Shown: positions 24,556 through 33,645 of the stretch, in pieces
How positions within the stretch are numbered: position 1 is the first letter of the stretch
Layout of the letters: each line of letters begins with the position of its first letter
NCBI GenBank assembly: GCA_905235995.1
Contig: CAJONI010000001.1
Coordinates: 1-44,402 of the forward strand
DNA length: 44,402 bases
From: an uncultured Bacteroidales bacterium
GTDB taxonomy: Bacteria; Bacteroidota; Bacteroidia; Bacteroidales; UBA932
Reading direction: 5' to 3'
The notes under the pieces: model-generated
What the model saw: the letters and a program-made list of their open reading frames with translations, nothing else
Told to the model about the DNA's origin: nothing
Database searches by the model: none
Position numbers and translations under genes: made by a program

Positions 24556-25011
24556 ATGAAAAGATCTGTCATTTTGTTCATGAGCCTGTGCCTGGTGCTC
24601 TCATGCGGCATCCCGAGGCAGGCCCTGCAGGCAACCCCGAATGAGGATGAGCTCGTAGAATATATCTGGTCGTTCAAGGACTCGCATCCGGAGGGCTTCA
24701 CTCTTTCGCTCATTACGCTGACTGAGCCGAAAGAAGGCATCAGCGTTGCTTATGAAACCTATGTAACCCCAAGCGACTCCAAAGAGTACCTGAAGGCCAT
24801 CATAGCTTATGCAATGTCGCACGACGGCTACATCGGCGGCTGGCTCGATTCCAGGGACAGCACCTACTGTTTCGACGCCGTGAAGATTTTTCCGGAGGAC
24901 CGGATGGACGAAGCGAAGCAATTCGCCATAGACAACAATCAGGCAGCCTATTACGTTCTCTCCACCTCAGAAGAGATCTGGCTGGAGAAAAAGGGGCAGG
25001 AAGAAAAGTAA
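24556..25011 (+). CDS. Small predicted lipoprotein of unknown function
   Basis: A 151-residue protein with a lipoprotein signal (LCLVLSC, Cys at about 17), so it is probably membrane-anchored. The mature part is about 135 residues, acidic and mixed alpha/beta, containing YVTPSDSKEYLKAIIAYAMS and GGWLDSRDSTYCFDAVKIF. I do not recognise a family. It follows the EamA gene by 26 bp on the same strand and ends 3 bp before the convergent ATPase gene of importer system 2. Signal peptide and codon pattern like its neighbours support a real gene. Confidence 0.75.
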   Translation: MKRSVILFMSLCLVLSCGIPRQALQATPNEDELVEYIWSFKDSHPEGFTLSLITLTEPKEGISVAYETYVTPSDSKEYLKAIIAYAMSHDGYIGGWLDSRDSTYCFDAVKIFPEDRMDEAKQFAIDNNQAAYYVLSTSEEIWLEKKGQEEK

Positions 25012-25014
25012 GGG

Positions 25015-26103
25015 TTACAGGATGAATTTCACCCTGTAGCCACGGCTTGTAGTTTCTTCAACCGTCCGCTGGCAGAGAGCCTCCGCTTTCTTCCATTCTA
25101 CCCTCGTGCTGGTATAAGGGGCCTGCAGGGTCGAAGGGTCAGCGCCTTCCAGCATGAAGTCGAGCGAAGCTTCTTCCGACAATTCGCTGTAGGTGATACG
25201 GATCGTCAGCCTGTGTCCCGTCTCCATGCAGACGGGGAGAAGCATCCGGATAAGGGAAAGGGCCGAATCCGACTTGCCCGCGATATTGTACTTGATACAG
25301 AAGCGGTTGATGCTCGTCTCCATGCCCAGGAAGTCGAAATTGTCGGTGTCAACCTCGAACACTTCCTTGCGGATGCGCTGCACGAAGGCCTTGGTGGCGC
25401 TGCGTCTGGGATTGTTGAAGATCTGGTCCGGAGTGCCGTCTTCGTGGATGTAGCCGTCGTACATGAAGAAAATGCGGGTACTCACGTCGCGGGCGAACTT
25501 CATCTCGTGGGTGACTATGAGCATCGTCATCCCTTCCTTGGCCAGCTGGCGCATCACGCTGAGCACCTCACCCACCATCGTGGGGTCGAGGGCCGAGGTG
25601 GGCTCGTCGAAGAGTATGGCCTCAGGATTCATGGCCAGGCAGCGGGCGATCGCCACCCTCTGCTTCTGGCCGCCGGAAAGGCTGGAGGGGAGCACGTCGG
25701 CCTTCTCTGCCATGCCCACCTTGCGCAGCAGCGCAAGGGCTTCGCTACGTGCCGCGTCCTTGCCCTTTTTCAGTATGGTGACCGGCGCGTACATCACGTT
25801 CTCCAGCACGGTCATGTGCTCGAAGAGGTTGAAGCTCTGGAACACCATGCCCATCCTCAGGCGAAGCTTGTGCACGGGATATTTCCTGGCCAGGATGTTC
25901 TCCCCGCCGAAGAGTATCTCGCCCCCTGTGGGCGGGTCAAGAAGATTGAGCGCCCTGAGGAAGGTGCTCTTTCCGGTTCCGGAAGGGCCGATGATGCTTA
26001 TCACCTCGCCAGGCCCGATCTCACAGTTTATGTCCTTGAGTACCGTGAAGGTACTTCCATCAGGATTATGATATGCTTTTTGCAGATGTTTTACTGTAAT
26101 CAT
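25015..26103 (-). CDS. Amino-acid-type ABC importer ATPase with C-terminal extension (system 2)
   Basis: A 362-residue paralogue of the ATPase at 19192-20280 with identical architecture: [50 protein letters not shown] and IVTHEMKFA in the first 240 residues. A C-terminal domain follows with [17 protein letters not shown] and [20 protein letters not shown]. Long stretches of the ATPase core are identical between copies, while the C-terminal domains have diverged more. It overlaps the upstream fused permease gene by 4 bp, so they are translationally coupled. Confidence 0.92.
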   Translation of the reverse strand: MITVKHLQKAYHNPDGSTFTVLKDINCEIGPGEVISIIGPSGTGKSTFLRALNLLDPPTGGEILFGGENILARKYPVHKLRLRMGMVFQSFNLFEHMTVLENVMYAPVTILKKGKDAARSEALALLRKVGMAEKADVLPSSLSGGQKQRVAIARCLAMNPEAILFDEPTSALDPTMVGEVLSVMRQLAKEGMTMLIVTHEMKFARDVSTRIFFMYDGYIHEDGTPDQIFNNPRRSATKAFVQRIRKEVFEVDTDNFDFLGMETSINRFCIKYNIAGKSDSALSLIRMLLPVCMETGHRLTIRITYSELSEEASLDFMLEGADPSTLQAPYTSTRVEWKKAEALCQRTVEETTSRGYRVKFIL

Positions 26104-27596
26104 AGCACATGTTTCTTGGGGTAGGCGGACCTGATGAGCAAGCCCAGCAGCCAGGCCAGGATGAAATATATCACTGTTACCACGAGCAGGGGCACGAAAG
26201 CATCGAAGGTGCGGCTGCGGATAAGGTCACCGGCACGTGTAAGGTCCTGGATGGCAATGTATCCGACTATGGACGTACCTTTGAGCAGCGAGATGCACTG
26301 GCCCTGGAAAAGAGGTATCCCGCGAGTGAGCGCCTGCGGAAAGACTATGCGCAGGAAAGTCTGCAGTTTCGTGAATCCGAGGGCGAGTCCGGCCTCGGTC
26401 TGCCCTTGGGGGACCGAATCGAGGGAGGAGTTGTAGACGTCGCTGGCTCCGGAGGCGAAGTTCAGTGCAAAGGCGACCACCGCCACCAGCGTGGGATCGA
26501 TGCCGCTCTTCGCAAACACCACATAAAAGAGGATAAGCAGCAGGACCAGCATGGGAATGCCGGCCATCAGCCAATTGTAAAATCCTGCGACTGAACGTAT
26601 CCACTTGCGGGAACTACGGGTCATGGCACATATGCCAGCTCCGAGGATCGCGCCGAAGAAGATGGACAGAAGTGTGATCTTCACGGTCTCCCAGAGACCG
26701 GAAGTGATGTATTTCCAACGTTTTTCGGTGATCAGGTTCTTCTCCAGGCTCTTCCCTATCTTCTGCCAGAAGCCTGCGCCCGATTCCTCAGCCTCGGTAT
26801 CGAGCACGAAATATGCCGAGCGGTAGGAATGGTAGGGATCGGCGAAAATGAAAGTTTCCTGCCTCTCCGGAGTTATGAACAATCCGCCTATCAGGACGTC
26901 GACCTGACCGCTGCTGAGGGCCATCAAGCCGGATGCCGCCTCATAGAGCTTGATATCCAGGGGACGTTTCAATTCTTTGGCAAGTTGCCTTACAAGGTCG
27001 GTCTCCAGGCCGAACCAATCGTCTTCCACCATGAACGCGAGGGGCGCCATGTTGACTATCGACGCTACTCTCAGCGGCTCACCGGATTCTTCCGGAGGGA
27101 TGTGGGTATGAACCTTTTCCTCAAGATATTCGTCGGTCAGCCAGAACAGCTTGAGCTGCTCCATGCTTCCGTCTTCGTGCATCCGCCGCTGAACGGCATT
27201 GAAGGTCTCAGCAATATCGGCCTCGTCTTTCCTGAAGGTCAGGGCGGTCGGGAACAATTTCGAGCCCTTGCACGCGATACGGATGCGATTGTCCCTGCGA
27301 ATCTCAGAATTGAAGATGGTCTCGTCGTCCACGATGACGTCGGCCTGATGGTTCAGGAGAGCCTGAAGCATGTCGGAAGCAGTATTGAACAGGGACAGGG
27401 AGATATCCGTCCTTGGAGACAGGTCAATGTCGTAACAGCTTCCGGCAACGGTGGCCACGCGAAGGCCCGAGATGTCATCCTCGCTCTGCAGCTCAATTCC
27501 ATGACTGCCTTCCGAAGAACAGGATGCAAGGATCAGCACTGCTGTAGCGCACAGGAAAAGGATAGCTGCGAGTACGCTGATAAAGGATTTTTTCAT
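26100..27596 (-). CDS. Fused solute-binding lipoprotein/permease, amino-acid ABC importer (system 2)
   Basis: A 498-residue paralogue of the gene at 20285-21742. The signal peptide runs from MKKSFISVL to a lipobox Cys (ILASC, Cys26). Lobe-2-like sequence comes first (about 42-115: [27 protein letters not shown]), then the returning strand and closing helix (116-155). Lobe-1-like sequence follows (174-266: [40 protein letters not shown]), and the permease domain is at about 300-490 ([14 protein letters not shown]). The ATG at 27596 is preferred over a possible start at 27614, which would add six residues before the signal peptide. A near-consensus minus-strand promoter box (TACATTTTG, 27627-27619) lies upstream. 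Confidence 0.9.
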   Translation of the reverse strand: MKKSFISVLAAILFLCATAVLILASCSSEGSHGIELQSEDDISGLRVATVAGSCYDIDLSPRTDISLSLFNTASDMLQALLNHQADVIVDDETIFNSEIRRDNRIRIACKGSKLFPTALTFRKDEADIAETFNAVQRRMHEDGSMEQLKLFWLTDEYLEEKVHTHIPPEESGEPLRVASIVNMAPLAFMVEDDWFGLETDLVRQLAKELKRPLDIKLYEAASGLMALSSGQVDVLIGGLFITPERQETFIFADPYHSYRSAYFVLDTEAEESGAGFWQKIGKSLEKNLITEKRWKYITSGLWETVKITLLSIFFGAILGAGICAMTRSSRKWIRSVAGFYNWLMAGIPMLVLLLILFYVVFAKSGIDPTLVAVVAFALNFASGASDVYNSSLDSVPQGQTEAGLALGFTKLQTFLRIVFPQALTRGIPLFQGQCISLLKGTSIVGYIAIQDLTRAGDLIRSRTFDAFVPLLVVTVIYFILAWLLGLLIRSAYPKKHVL

Positions 27597-27652
27597 AATC
27601 CGCGAATTTAGCAATTTTCAAAATGTATCATTATAATTTTTTATATAAATTA

Positions 27653-27672
27653 GTGTTTTGAAAACAAAACAC
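27653..27672. promoter_or_regulatory. Perfect short hairpin between divergent genes
   Basis: GTGTTTTG (27653-27660) and CAAAACAC (27665-27672) form a perfect 8-bp stem with loop AAAA. It lies in the AT-rich 96-bp spacer between importer system 2 and the DUF308 gene, about 20 bp before the latter's ATG. It may be an operator or leader hairpin. No exact TAnnTTTG box for the plus-strand gene was found. Confidence 0.35.
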
Positions 27673-27692
27673 AACTTAAACCTCTTTTGTCC

Positions 27693-28268
27693 ATGAAAAC
27701 AAGCACCAAAATCTGGCTCTGCATCGCAGGCCTTCTCCTCATCGTCCTTGGCGTGATCTGCATCGCCAGGCCCGACATCACTCTCGTCAGCGCAGCGTGG
27801 ATCCTCGGCTGCATCACTCTCTTCGCCGGTATTTCCAAGCTGGTGTTCGTCTTCAGGACGCAAAGCTTCATGCCCAACAGCGGCACCCGCCTGCTTGTCG
27901 CCCTGCTCGACATCATCTTCGGCTGCTTCTTCCTGTTCAACGTCTACCTGACCGCATTCACGATTCCCGTGGTCTTCGCCCTCTGGGTGCTGATCGAAGG
28001 CGTTGTGATCGCTGTCCAGAGCTTTGACTACAAGAAAGTGGGCTTCGCCAAGTGGTGGGTCATCTTCCTCCTCGGCGTGGCCGGCGCAGTGCTCGGCTTC
28101 CTGGGCCTGAAGAACCTCGATGAAGCCGCAGAAGTCCTCTCTCTCTTCATCGGCCTGTCCGTCATCATGAACGGCCTTGCCTACATCCTCGCAGTGGTCG
28201 GTGTAAACCGTTTCGAGAAAGCGGTGAAGGAAGTAGTGGATGGTGCCACCAAACCCGTCGTAGAATAA
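27693..28268 (+). CDS. DUF308/HdeD-like membrane protein
   Basis: A 191-residue protein with six predicted membrane helices arranged as three hairpins (e.g. IWLCIAGLLLIVLGVICIA and WWVIFLLGVAGAVLGFLGL). It has the repeated Gly-rich helix-turn pattern of the HdeD/DUF308 family. HdeD in E. coli is linked to acid resistance, but the biochemical role of the family is unknown. The ATG at 27693 is used; an in-frame TTG six bases earlier is less likely. It ends 10 bp before ftcD, so it may be the first gene of the hut transcript. A functional link to histidine breakdown is not otherwise evident. Confidence 0.85.
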   Translation: MKTSTKIWLCIAGLLLIVLGVICIARPDITLVSAAWILGCITLFAGISKLVFVFRTQSFMPNSGTRLLVALLDIIFGCFFLFNVYLTAFTIPVVFALWVLIEGVVIAVQSFDYKKVGFAKWWVIFLLGVAGAVLGFLGLKNLDEAAEVLSLFIGLSVIMNGLAYILAVVGVNRFEKAVKEVVDGATKPVVE

Positions 28269-28278
28269 TCTTTTACAC

Positions 28279-29988
28279 ATGTCCATGCAACAAATAGTCG
28301 AATGCGTTCCCAACTACAGCGAGGGACGCGACCGATCTGTCATCGACAGCATAGTTGCGGCAATCGCCAGCGTCGAGGGCGTGAAAGTTCTCGACGTCGA
28401 CCCCGGCGCCGCCACCAACCGCACGGTAGTGACTTTCGTGGGAGCTCCCGGCCCGGTTTGCGAAGCAGCGTTCAGGGGTGCCGCCAAGGCGCAGGAACTC
28501 ATCGACATGCGGCATCACCACGGTGCGCATCCCCGGTCGGGGGCGACTGACGTGCTGCCGCTCATCCCCGTTGCAGGCATCACCCTTGAAGAATGCGCTT
28601 CGCTGGCCCGCGAGCTGGCGAAGCGCCTCTTTGCAGAGCTGGGCATACCCTGCTACTGCTACGAAGCCTCCGCCTACAAGCCGGAGCGCAAGAACCTGGC
28701 GGTCTGCCGTGCAGGGGAATACGAAGCCCTGCCCGAGAAGATCGCCGACCCGGAGCGCCGGCCCGACTTCGGTCCCGACGCCTACAACGAAGTGGTGGCC
28801 CGTTGCGGAGCGACCAACATAGGAGCCCGCAACTTCCTTGTGGCCGTCAACTTCAACCTCAACACCACCTCCACCCGCCGCGCCATGGCCATAGCCTTCG
28901 ACGTGCGTGAAAAGGGCCGCAAGGCCCGCGAAGGCGGCTCGCTCACAGGCAAGCTGCTCAAGGATGAGGACGGAAATCAGATATGGATTCCCGGAACGCT
29001 CAAGGGCTGCAAGGCGATAGGCTGGTACATAGACGAATATGGCATCGCACAGGTGTCGATGAACATCACCGACATCGACGCCACCCCGCTCCACGTTGCC
29101 TACGAAGAGGTATCACGTGCGGCGGCGGCCCGTGGCCTGAAGGTCACAGGCGCAGAGATAGTGGGCCTTGTGCCGAAGAAGGTGCTGCTCGAGGCCGGCA
29201 GGTTCTACCTGGCCCGCCAGCAGCGCTCCCTCGGCATAGACGAGGCCGGGATCATGAAGATCGCCGTAAAATCGATGTCACTCGACGACCTCAGACCCTT
29301 CGACCCCAGGGAGAAGGTCATCGAATACCTTATGCTCGACGAAGCCGAAGAGACGAAGAAACACCGCCTCGTGCGCATGAGTTCCGAAGCGTTCGCCCGC
29401 GAGACGGCCAGCGAGTCCCCCGCCCCCGGCGGTGGCTCCATCTCGGCCTACATGGGCGCCCTTGCGGCCGCCCTCGGCACCATGGTGGCCAATCTCTCTT
29501 CCCACAAACGAGGCTGGGACGAGCGCTGGAAGGAATTCTCCGACGTGGCGGAGAAGGGCCAGGCCCTCATGCAGGAACTCCTTGACCTTGTGGATGAAGA
29601 CACTGCGGCCTTCGACCGCATCATGGACTGCTTCAGCATGCCCAAGGGCACCGAAGAAGAGAAGGCCGCACGCGCCGCCGCCATCGAGTTGGCGACGCTC
29701 TACGCCGCTTCCGTTCCCTTGATGACCATGGAGGCGGCCCTCAAGACCCTGCCGCTGGCCCTGGAGATGGCCCTCAAGGGCAATCCCGCCTCAGCATCCG
29801 ACGCCGGCGTAGCCGCCCTGGCCGCCCGTGCCGCATGCCGCGGAGCCGAACTCAACGTGCGCATCAACGTCGCCGGGCTCAAGGACAAGACCCCGGCGGA
29901 GCCGCTCACCGCACGCGCCGCGGAAATCCTGAAAGAAGCCGAAACTCTTGAAGCACAGGTACTGAAAGCTGTCAACGAAAACATATGA
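28279..29988 (+). CDS. ftcD: Bifunctional glutamate formimidoyltransferase / formimidoyl-THF cyclodeaminase
   Basis: A 569-residue fusion enzyme for the last step of histidine degradation. It transfers the formimino group of N-formimino-glutamate to tetrahydrofolate, releasing glutamate, and then forms 5,10-methenyl-THF and ammonia. Residues 1 to about 325 are the transferase (IVECVPNYSEGRD, DMRHHHGAHPRSGATDVLPLIP, and NFNLNTTSTRRAMAIA later). Residues 350-565 are the all-helical cyclodeaminase (FARETASESPAPGGGSISAY). The length is close to the bifunctional mammalian enzyme. The ATG at 28279 is used; another ATG two codons on is equally possible. It overlaps hutU by 4 bp. Confidence 0.95.
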   Translation: MSMQQIVECVPNYSEGRDRSVIDSIVAAIASVEGVKVLDVDPGAATNRTVVTFVGAPGPVCEAAFRGAAKAQELIDMRHHHGAHPRSGATDVLPLIPVAGITLEECASLARELAKRLFAELGIPCYCYEASAYKPERKNLAVCRAGEYEALPEKIADPERRPDFGPDAYNEVVARCGATNIGARNFLVAVNFNLNTTSTRRAMAIAFDVREKGRKAREGGSLTGKLLKDEDGNQIWIPGTLKGCKAIGWYIDEYGIAQVSMNITDIDATPLHVAYEEVSRAAAARGLKVTGAEIVGLVPKKVLLEAGRFYLARQQRSLGIDEAGIMKIAVKSMSLDDLRPFDPREKVIEYLMLDEAEETKKHRLVRMSSEAFARETASESPAPGGGSISAYMGALAAALGTMVANLSSHKRGWDERWKEFSDVAEKGQALMQELLDLVDEDTAAFDRIMDCFSMPKGTEEEKAARAAAIELATLYAASVPLMTMEAALKTLPLALEMALKGNPASASDAGVAALAARAACRGAELNVRINVAGLKDKTPAEPLTARAAEILKEAETLEAQVLKAVNENI

Positions 29989-32000
29989 CATTCCGAGAAG
30001 ACATACTGCAGGGCATCCCCGACATCCTGCCTGAGCCGCGCCCATACGACGCCACCGTCAGCCATGCGCCCCGGCGCAAGGACATCCTCACGCCTGAGGA
30101 AAAGGCCCTTGCGCTGAAGAACGCCCTGCGTTACTTCCCCCGTAAGCACCATGCGGTGCTCGCCCGGGAATTCGCGAAAGAGCTGAAGGATTACGGCCGC
30201 ATCTACATGTACCGCTTCCGCCCCGTGTACGACATGTACGCAAGGCCCATAGACGAGTACCCGGCCCGCTGCGCGCAGGCGGCGGCCATCATGGCCATGA
30301 TCCAGAACAACCTGGATCCCAGGGTCGCACAGCATCCCCACGAACTTATCGTCTACGGCGGCAACGGAGCCATCTTCCAGAACTGGGCGCAGTACCGCCT
30401 GACCATGCAGTATCTGGCCACGATGACCGAGGAACAGACCCTCGTCATGTATTCCGGCTTTCCGCTGGGCCTCTTCCCTTCCCACAGGGACGCCCCCAGG
30501 GTGATAGTGACCAACGGCATGGTGGTCCCGAACTACTCGAAACCTGACCATTGGGAGAAGTTCAACGCGTTGGGCGTCAGCCAGTACGGCCAGATGACGG
30601 CCGGCAGCTACATGTACATCGGCCCGCAGGGCATAGTGCACGGCACCACAATCACGGTGATGAACGCCGCCCGCATGCAGCTTCGCAAGCGCGGGCTCAG
30701 CGGCGACGACCGAAGCGGCTTGCTCTTCGTCACGGCGGGCCTGGGCGGCATGAGCGGTGCTCAACCCAAGGCCGGCAACATCGCCGGGGTGGTGAGCGTG
30801 ACGGCCGAGATCAACCCCCTCGCAGCCCGCAAGCGCTTCGACCAGGGCTGGGTGGACGAACTCCACGACGAGTTGGACGAACTGATCCCCCGCATACGCA
30901 AGGCTGTCGCAGCAAAGGAAGTCATCTCGCTGGCCTACGTGGGCAACGTGGTGGACCTCTGGGAACGGCTGGCAGCCGAAGGCATCCATGTCGACCTGGG
31001 ATCGGACCAGACCTCGCTCCACAACCCCTGGGCCGGCGGCTACTACCCTGCAGGCTACAGTTTCGAGGAGTCGAACCGCATGATGGCGGCCGGGCCCGAG
31101 CGCTTCAAGCAGGCTGTGGAGGCCTCGCTCAGAAGGCAGGCCGCAGCCATCAACACCCTTGCCGACAGGGGGATGTATTTCTTCGACTACGGCAACGCCT
31201 TCCTGCTTCAATGCTCGCGGGCCGGTGCCGACATAATCAAACCCGACGGCAGCTTCCGCTACCCGTCCTATGTGCAGGACATCATGGGTCCTCTCTACTT
31301 CGACTACGGTTTCGGCCCGTTCCGCTGGGTGTGCATGAGTGAGGATCCTGAAGACCTGGCGCTGACCGACGCCCTTGCAGTGAAGGTCCTGCAGGAATGC
31401 GCCGCTACGGCTCCGGAGAGCATACGGGGGCAGATGCTCGACAACATACGCTGGATCGAGGAGGCAGGCCGCAACCATCTTGTCGTGGGCTCGCAGGCGC
31501 GGATACTTTACGCCGACTGCGAAGGCCGCACGAAGATAGCCCTGGCCTTCAACGAGGCAATACGCGACGGTCGCCTGCGCGGCCCGGTAGTGCTGGGACG
31601 CGACCATCACGACGTATCGGGCACCGACTCTCCTTTCCGCGAGACTTCCAACATCTGCGACGGTTCGCAGTTCACGGCCGACATGGCGGTACAGAACGTC
31701 ATCGGCGACGGCTTCCGCGGCGCCACCTGGGTGAGTATCCACAACGGAGGCGGCGTGGGCTGGGGCGAAGTGATCAACGGTGGCTTCGGCATGGTGATCG
31801 ACGGCAGCGACGACAGCGCCCGCCACATACGCGAGATGCTGTTCTGGGACGTGAACAACGGCATAGCCCGCCGCTCCTGGGCCCGAAACGAAGGCGCAAT
31901 GGAAGCCATACGACGCGAGATGCAAAGGACACCCGGACTCAAGGTCACCCTCCCCAACATAGCTGACGACGACCTGATCAATTCCGCACTAATATTATGA
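29985..32000 (+). CDS. hutU: Urocanate hydratase (long form)
   Basis: A 671-residue urocanase that hydrates urocanate to 4-imidazolone-5-propionate using tightly bound NAD+. Diagnostic stretches include ELIVYGGNGAIFQNWAQYRL, TMTEEQTLVMYSGFPLGLFP, AGSYMYIGPQGIVHGTT, and FRGATWVSIHNGGGVGWGE near the end. Classical bacterial HutU is about 555 residues; this one matches the longer form found in animals and many Bacteroidetes. It is coupled to ftcD by a 4-bp overlap. A 156-bp spacer with a hairpin repeat separates it from hutH. Confidence 0.95.
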   Translation: MTFREDILQGIPDILPEPRPYDATVSHAPRRKDILTPEEKALALKNALRYFPRKHHAVLAREFAKELKDYGRIYMYRFRPVYDMYARPIDEYPARCAQAAAIMAMIQNNLDPRVAQHPHELIVYGGNGAIFQNWAQYRLTMQYLATMTEEQTLVMYSGFPLGLFPSHRDAPRVIVTNGMVVPNYSKPDHWEKFNALGVSQYGQMTAGSYMYIGPQGIVHGTTITVMNAARMQLRKRGLSGDDRSGLLFVTAGLGGMSGAQPKAGNIAGVVSVTAEINPLAARKRFDQGWVDELHDELDELIPRIRKAVAAKEVISLAYVGNVVDLWERLAAEGIHVDLGSDQTSLHNPWAGGYYPAGYSFEESNRMMAAGPERFKQAVEASLRRQAAAINTLADRGMYFFDYGNAFLLQCSRAGADIIKPDGSFRYPSYVQDIMGPLYFDYGFGPFRWVCMSEDPEDLALTDALAVKVLQECAATAPESIRGQMLDNIRWIEEAGRNHLVVGSQARILYADCEGRTKIALAFNEAIRDGRLRGPVVLGRDHHDVSGTDSPFRETSNICDGSQFTADMAVQNVIGDGFRGATWVSIHNGGGVGWGEVINGGFGMVIDGSDDSARHIREMLFWDVNNGIARRSWARNEGAMEAIRREMQRTPGLKVTLPNIADDDLINSALIL

Positions 32001-32023
32001 TAATCGGTTTGAGCTACAGTACT

Positions 32024-32142
32024 CCGGGCAATTGCTCCGGAAACGTCGCGCAATTGCGGGTGATATTTCGTTCAGCGAGCATTTTTTCTGCGAGCGGAAC
32101 GAAATATCAGAGCAATGGAGCGACATTAGAATTGGAGCGACA
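32024..32142. repeat. Intergenic hairpin repeat, copy 2, between hutU and hutH
   Basis: The main hairpin has 13-bp perfect arms, 32061-32073 and 32097-32109. Its 23-nt loop contains AGCGAGC, six T, CTGCGAGC: the same core as at 5-23 and 41621-41637. Upstream are two smaller palindromes centred on CAATTG (32024-32040 with one unpaired base, and 32049-32058). Downstream TGGAGCGACA is directly repeated (32116-32125 and 32133-32142). No gene or clear promoter is visible. The hairpin could terminate or attenuate transcription inside the hut operon. Confidence 0.7.
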
Positions 32143-32156
32143 ATAGACCAATCATT

Positions 32157-33641
32157 ATGCATTACATATCACACGATCATCTGACGCTGGAGCATATAAG
32201 GCAGACTGCCATCAATCATGACAAGCTGGCGCTGTCGGACGAGGCCGTGGCCGCCATCGAGAAATGCCGCCGCTATCTCGACGCCAAGATGGAAGACATC
32301 GACCGCCCCCTCTACGGCATCACCACCGGCTTCGGCAGCCTCTACAACGTCACCATCCCCGCCGAAGACCTGTCCCGTCTCCAGCATAACCTCGTCATGT
32401 CGCACGCCTGCGGCACCGGCAAGGAAGTACGCCCCGACATAGTCCGCCTGATGCTGCTGCTCAAGGCACAGTCGCTCTCCTACGGCCACTCCGGCGCCCA
32501 GCTTGTCACCGTGCAGCGCCTCATCGACATGTTCAACGACGACGTGCTGCCCGTCGTCTACCAGCAGGGCTCGCTCGGCGCCTCCGGCGACCTCGCCCCC
32601 CTGGCCCACCTCTCCCTGCCCCTGATCGGCATGGGCGAAGTCCGCTATAAGGGCCAGGTACGCCCCGCCGCGGAAGTCTGGAAGGAACTCGGCTGGGAGA
32701 CCATACACCTGCAGTCGAAGGAAGGCCTGGCCCTGCTCAACGGCACCCAGTTCATGAGCGCCCACGCCATCTGGTCGCTCATCCAGGCCAAGAGGCTCTC
32801 GAAATGGGCCGACCTTATCGGCGCCATGTCGCTCGACGCCTACGACGGACGCATCGAGCCCTTCCTGGCACTCACCCACCAGCTCCGTCCCCATATAGGC
32901 CAGATCGAGACGGCCGAACGCTTCCGGACGGTGCTTGAAGGCAGCGAACTCATCTCCCGGCCCAAGGAACACGTCCAGGACCCCTACAGCTTCCGCTGCA
33001 TACCCCAGGTACACGGGGCGGTCAAGGACAACCTGTACTATGTGGAATCGGTCATCGAAAACGAGATCAACTCCGCCACCGACAATCCGAACATCTTCCC
33101 CGACGAGGACATGGTCATCTCCGCAGGCAACTTCCACGGCGAGCCCATAGCCATCCCCATGGACGCCATGACCATAGCCCTGTCGGAGCTCGCCAGCATC
33201 TCCGAGCGCCGCACCTACCGACTGATCCACGGTCAGAGGGACCTTCCCAAGTACCTGGCCCCCAACCCCGGGCTGAACAGCGGCTTCATGATCCCGCAGT
33301 ACACCGCCGCATCGATAGTAAGCCAGAACAAGGGCCTCTGCTGGCCCGCATCCTGCGACTCCATCCCCTCCTCACAGGGACAGGAAGACCACGTGAGCAT
33401 GGGCGCCAACTCCGCCACAAAACTGGTCAGGATAATCGACAACGTGGAGGCGGTGCTGGCCATCGAGCTCTTCAACGCCGCACAGGCCCTCGACTTCCGC
33501 CGCCCGGCCAAGTCATCGCCTCTCATCGAGCGCATACACGCAGACTATCGCAAGACCGTCCCCTTCCTCGAAGAGGACGACTACATGCATCCCCACATAA
33601 TCCGGAGCATAGAATTCATCCGCGAGAACCAATACATCTAA
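32157..33641 (+). CDS. hutH: Histidine ammonia-lyase
   Basis: A 494-residue enzyme that eliminates ammonia from L-histidine to give urocanate, the first step of the pathway. The self-processed MIO prosthetic group comes from Ala142-Ser143-Gly144 in GSLGASGDLAPLAHLSLPLI, at the same residue numbers as in the Pseudomonas enzyme. YGITTGFGSLYNVTI supplies the catalytic Tyr loop, and NPNIFPDEDM and QDHVSMGANSATK-like segments complete the family pattern. Length is near the usual 500-510. It is followed 4 bp later by hutI. Confidence 0.96.
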   Translation: MHYISHDHLTLEHIRQTAINHDKLALSDEAVAAIEKCRRYLDAKMEDIDRPLYGITTGFGSLYNVTIPAEDLSRLQHNLVMSHACGTGKEVRPDIVRLMLLLKAQSLSYGHSGAQLVTVQRLIDMFNDDVLPVVYQQGSLGASGDLAPLAHLSLPLIGMGEVRYKGQVRPAAEVWKELGWETIHLQSKEGLALLNGTQFMSAHAIWSLIQAKRLSKWADLIGAMSLDAYDGRIEPFLALTHQLRPHIGQIETAERFRTVLEGSELISRPKEHVQDPYSFRCIPQVHGAVKDNLYYVESVIENEINSATDNPNIFPDEDMVISAGNFHGEPIAIPMDAMTIALSELASISERRTYRLIHGQRDLPKYLAPNPGLNSGFMIPQYTAASIVSQNKGLCWPASCDSIPSSQGQEDHVSMGANSATKLVRIIDNVEAVLAIELFNAAQALDFRRPAKSSPLIERIHADYRKTVPFLEEDDYMHPHIIRSIEFIRENQYI

Positions 33642-33645
33642 ACCT

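Noticed and set aside
29700-31925. Very long open frame (741 codons) antisense to ftcD and hutU
   Set aside because: The plus strand encodes two unmistakable enzymes here. The antisense frame is a by-product of GC-rich codon bias: its translation is rich in His, Val and Arg and has no recognisable domain.
32000-32156. CRISPR-like or riboswitch-like element between hutU and hutH
   Set aside because: The short repeats are not regularly spaced with unique spacers, and the hairpins match the dispersed repeat family rather than a known aptamer.
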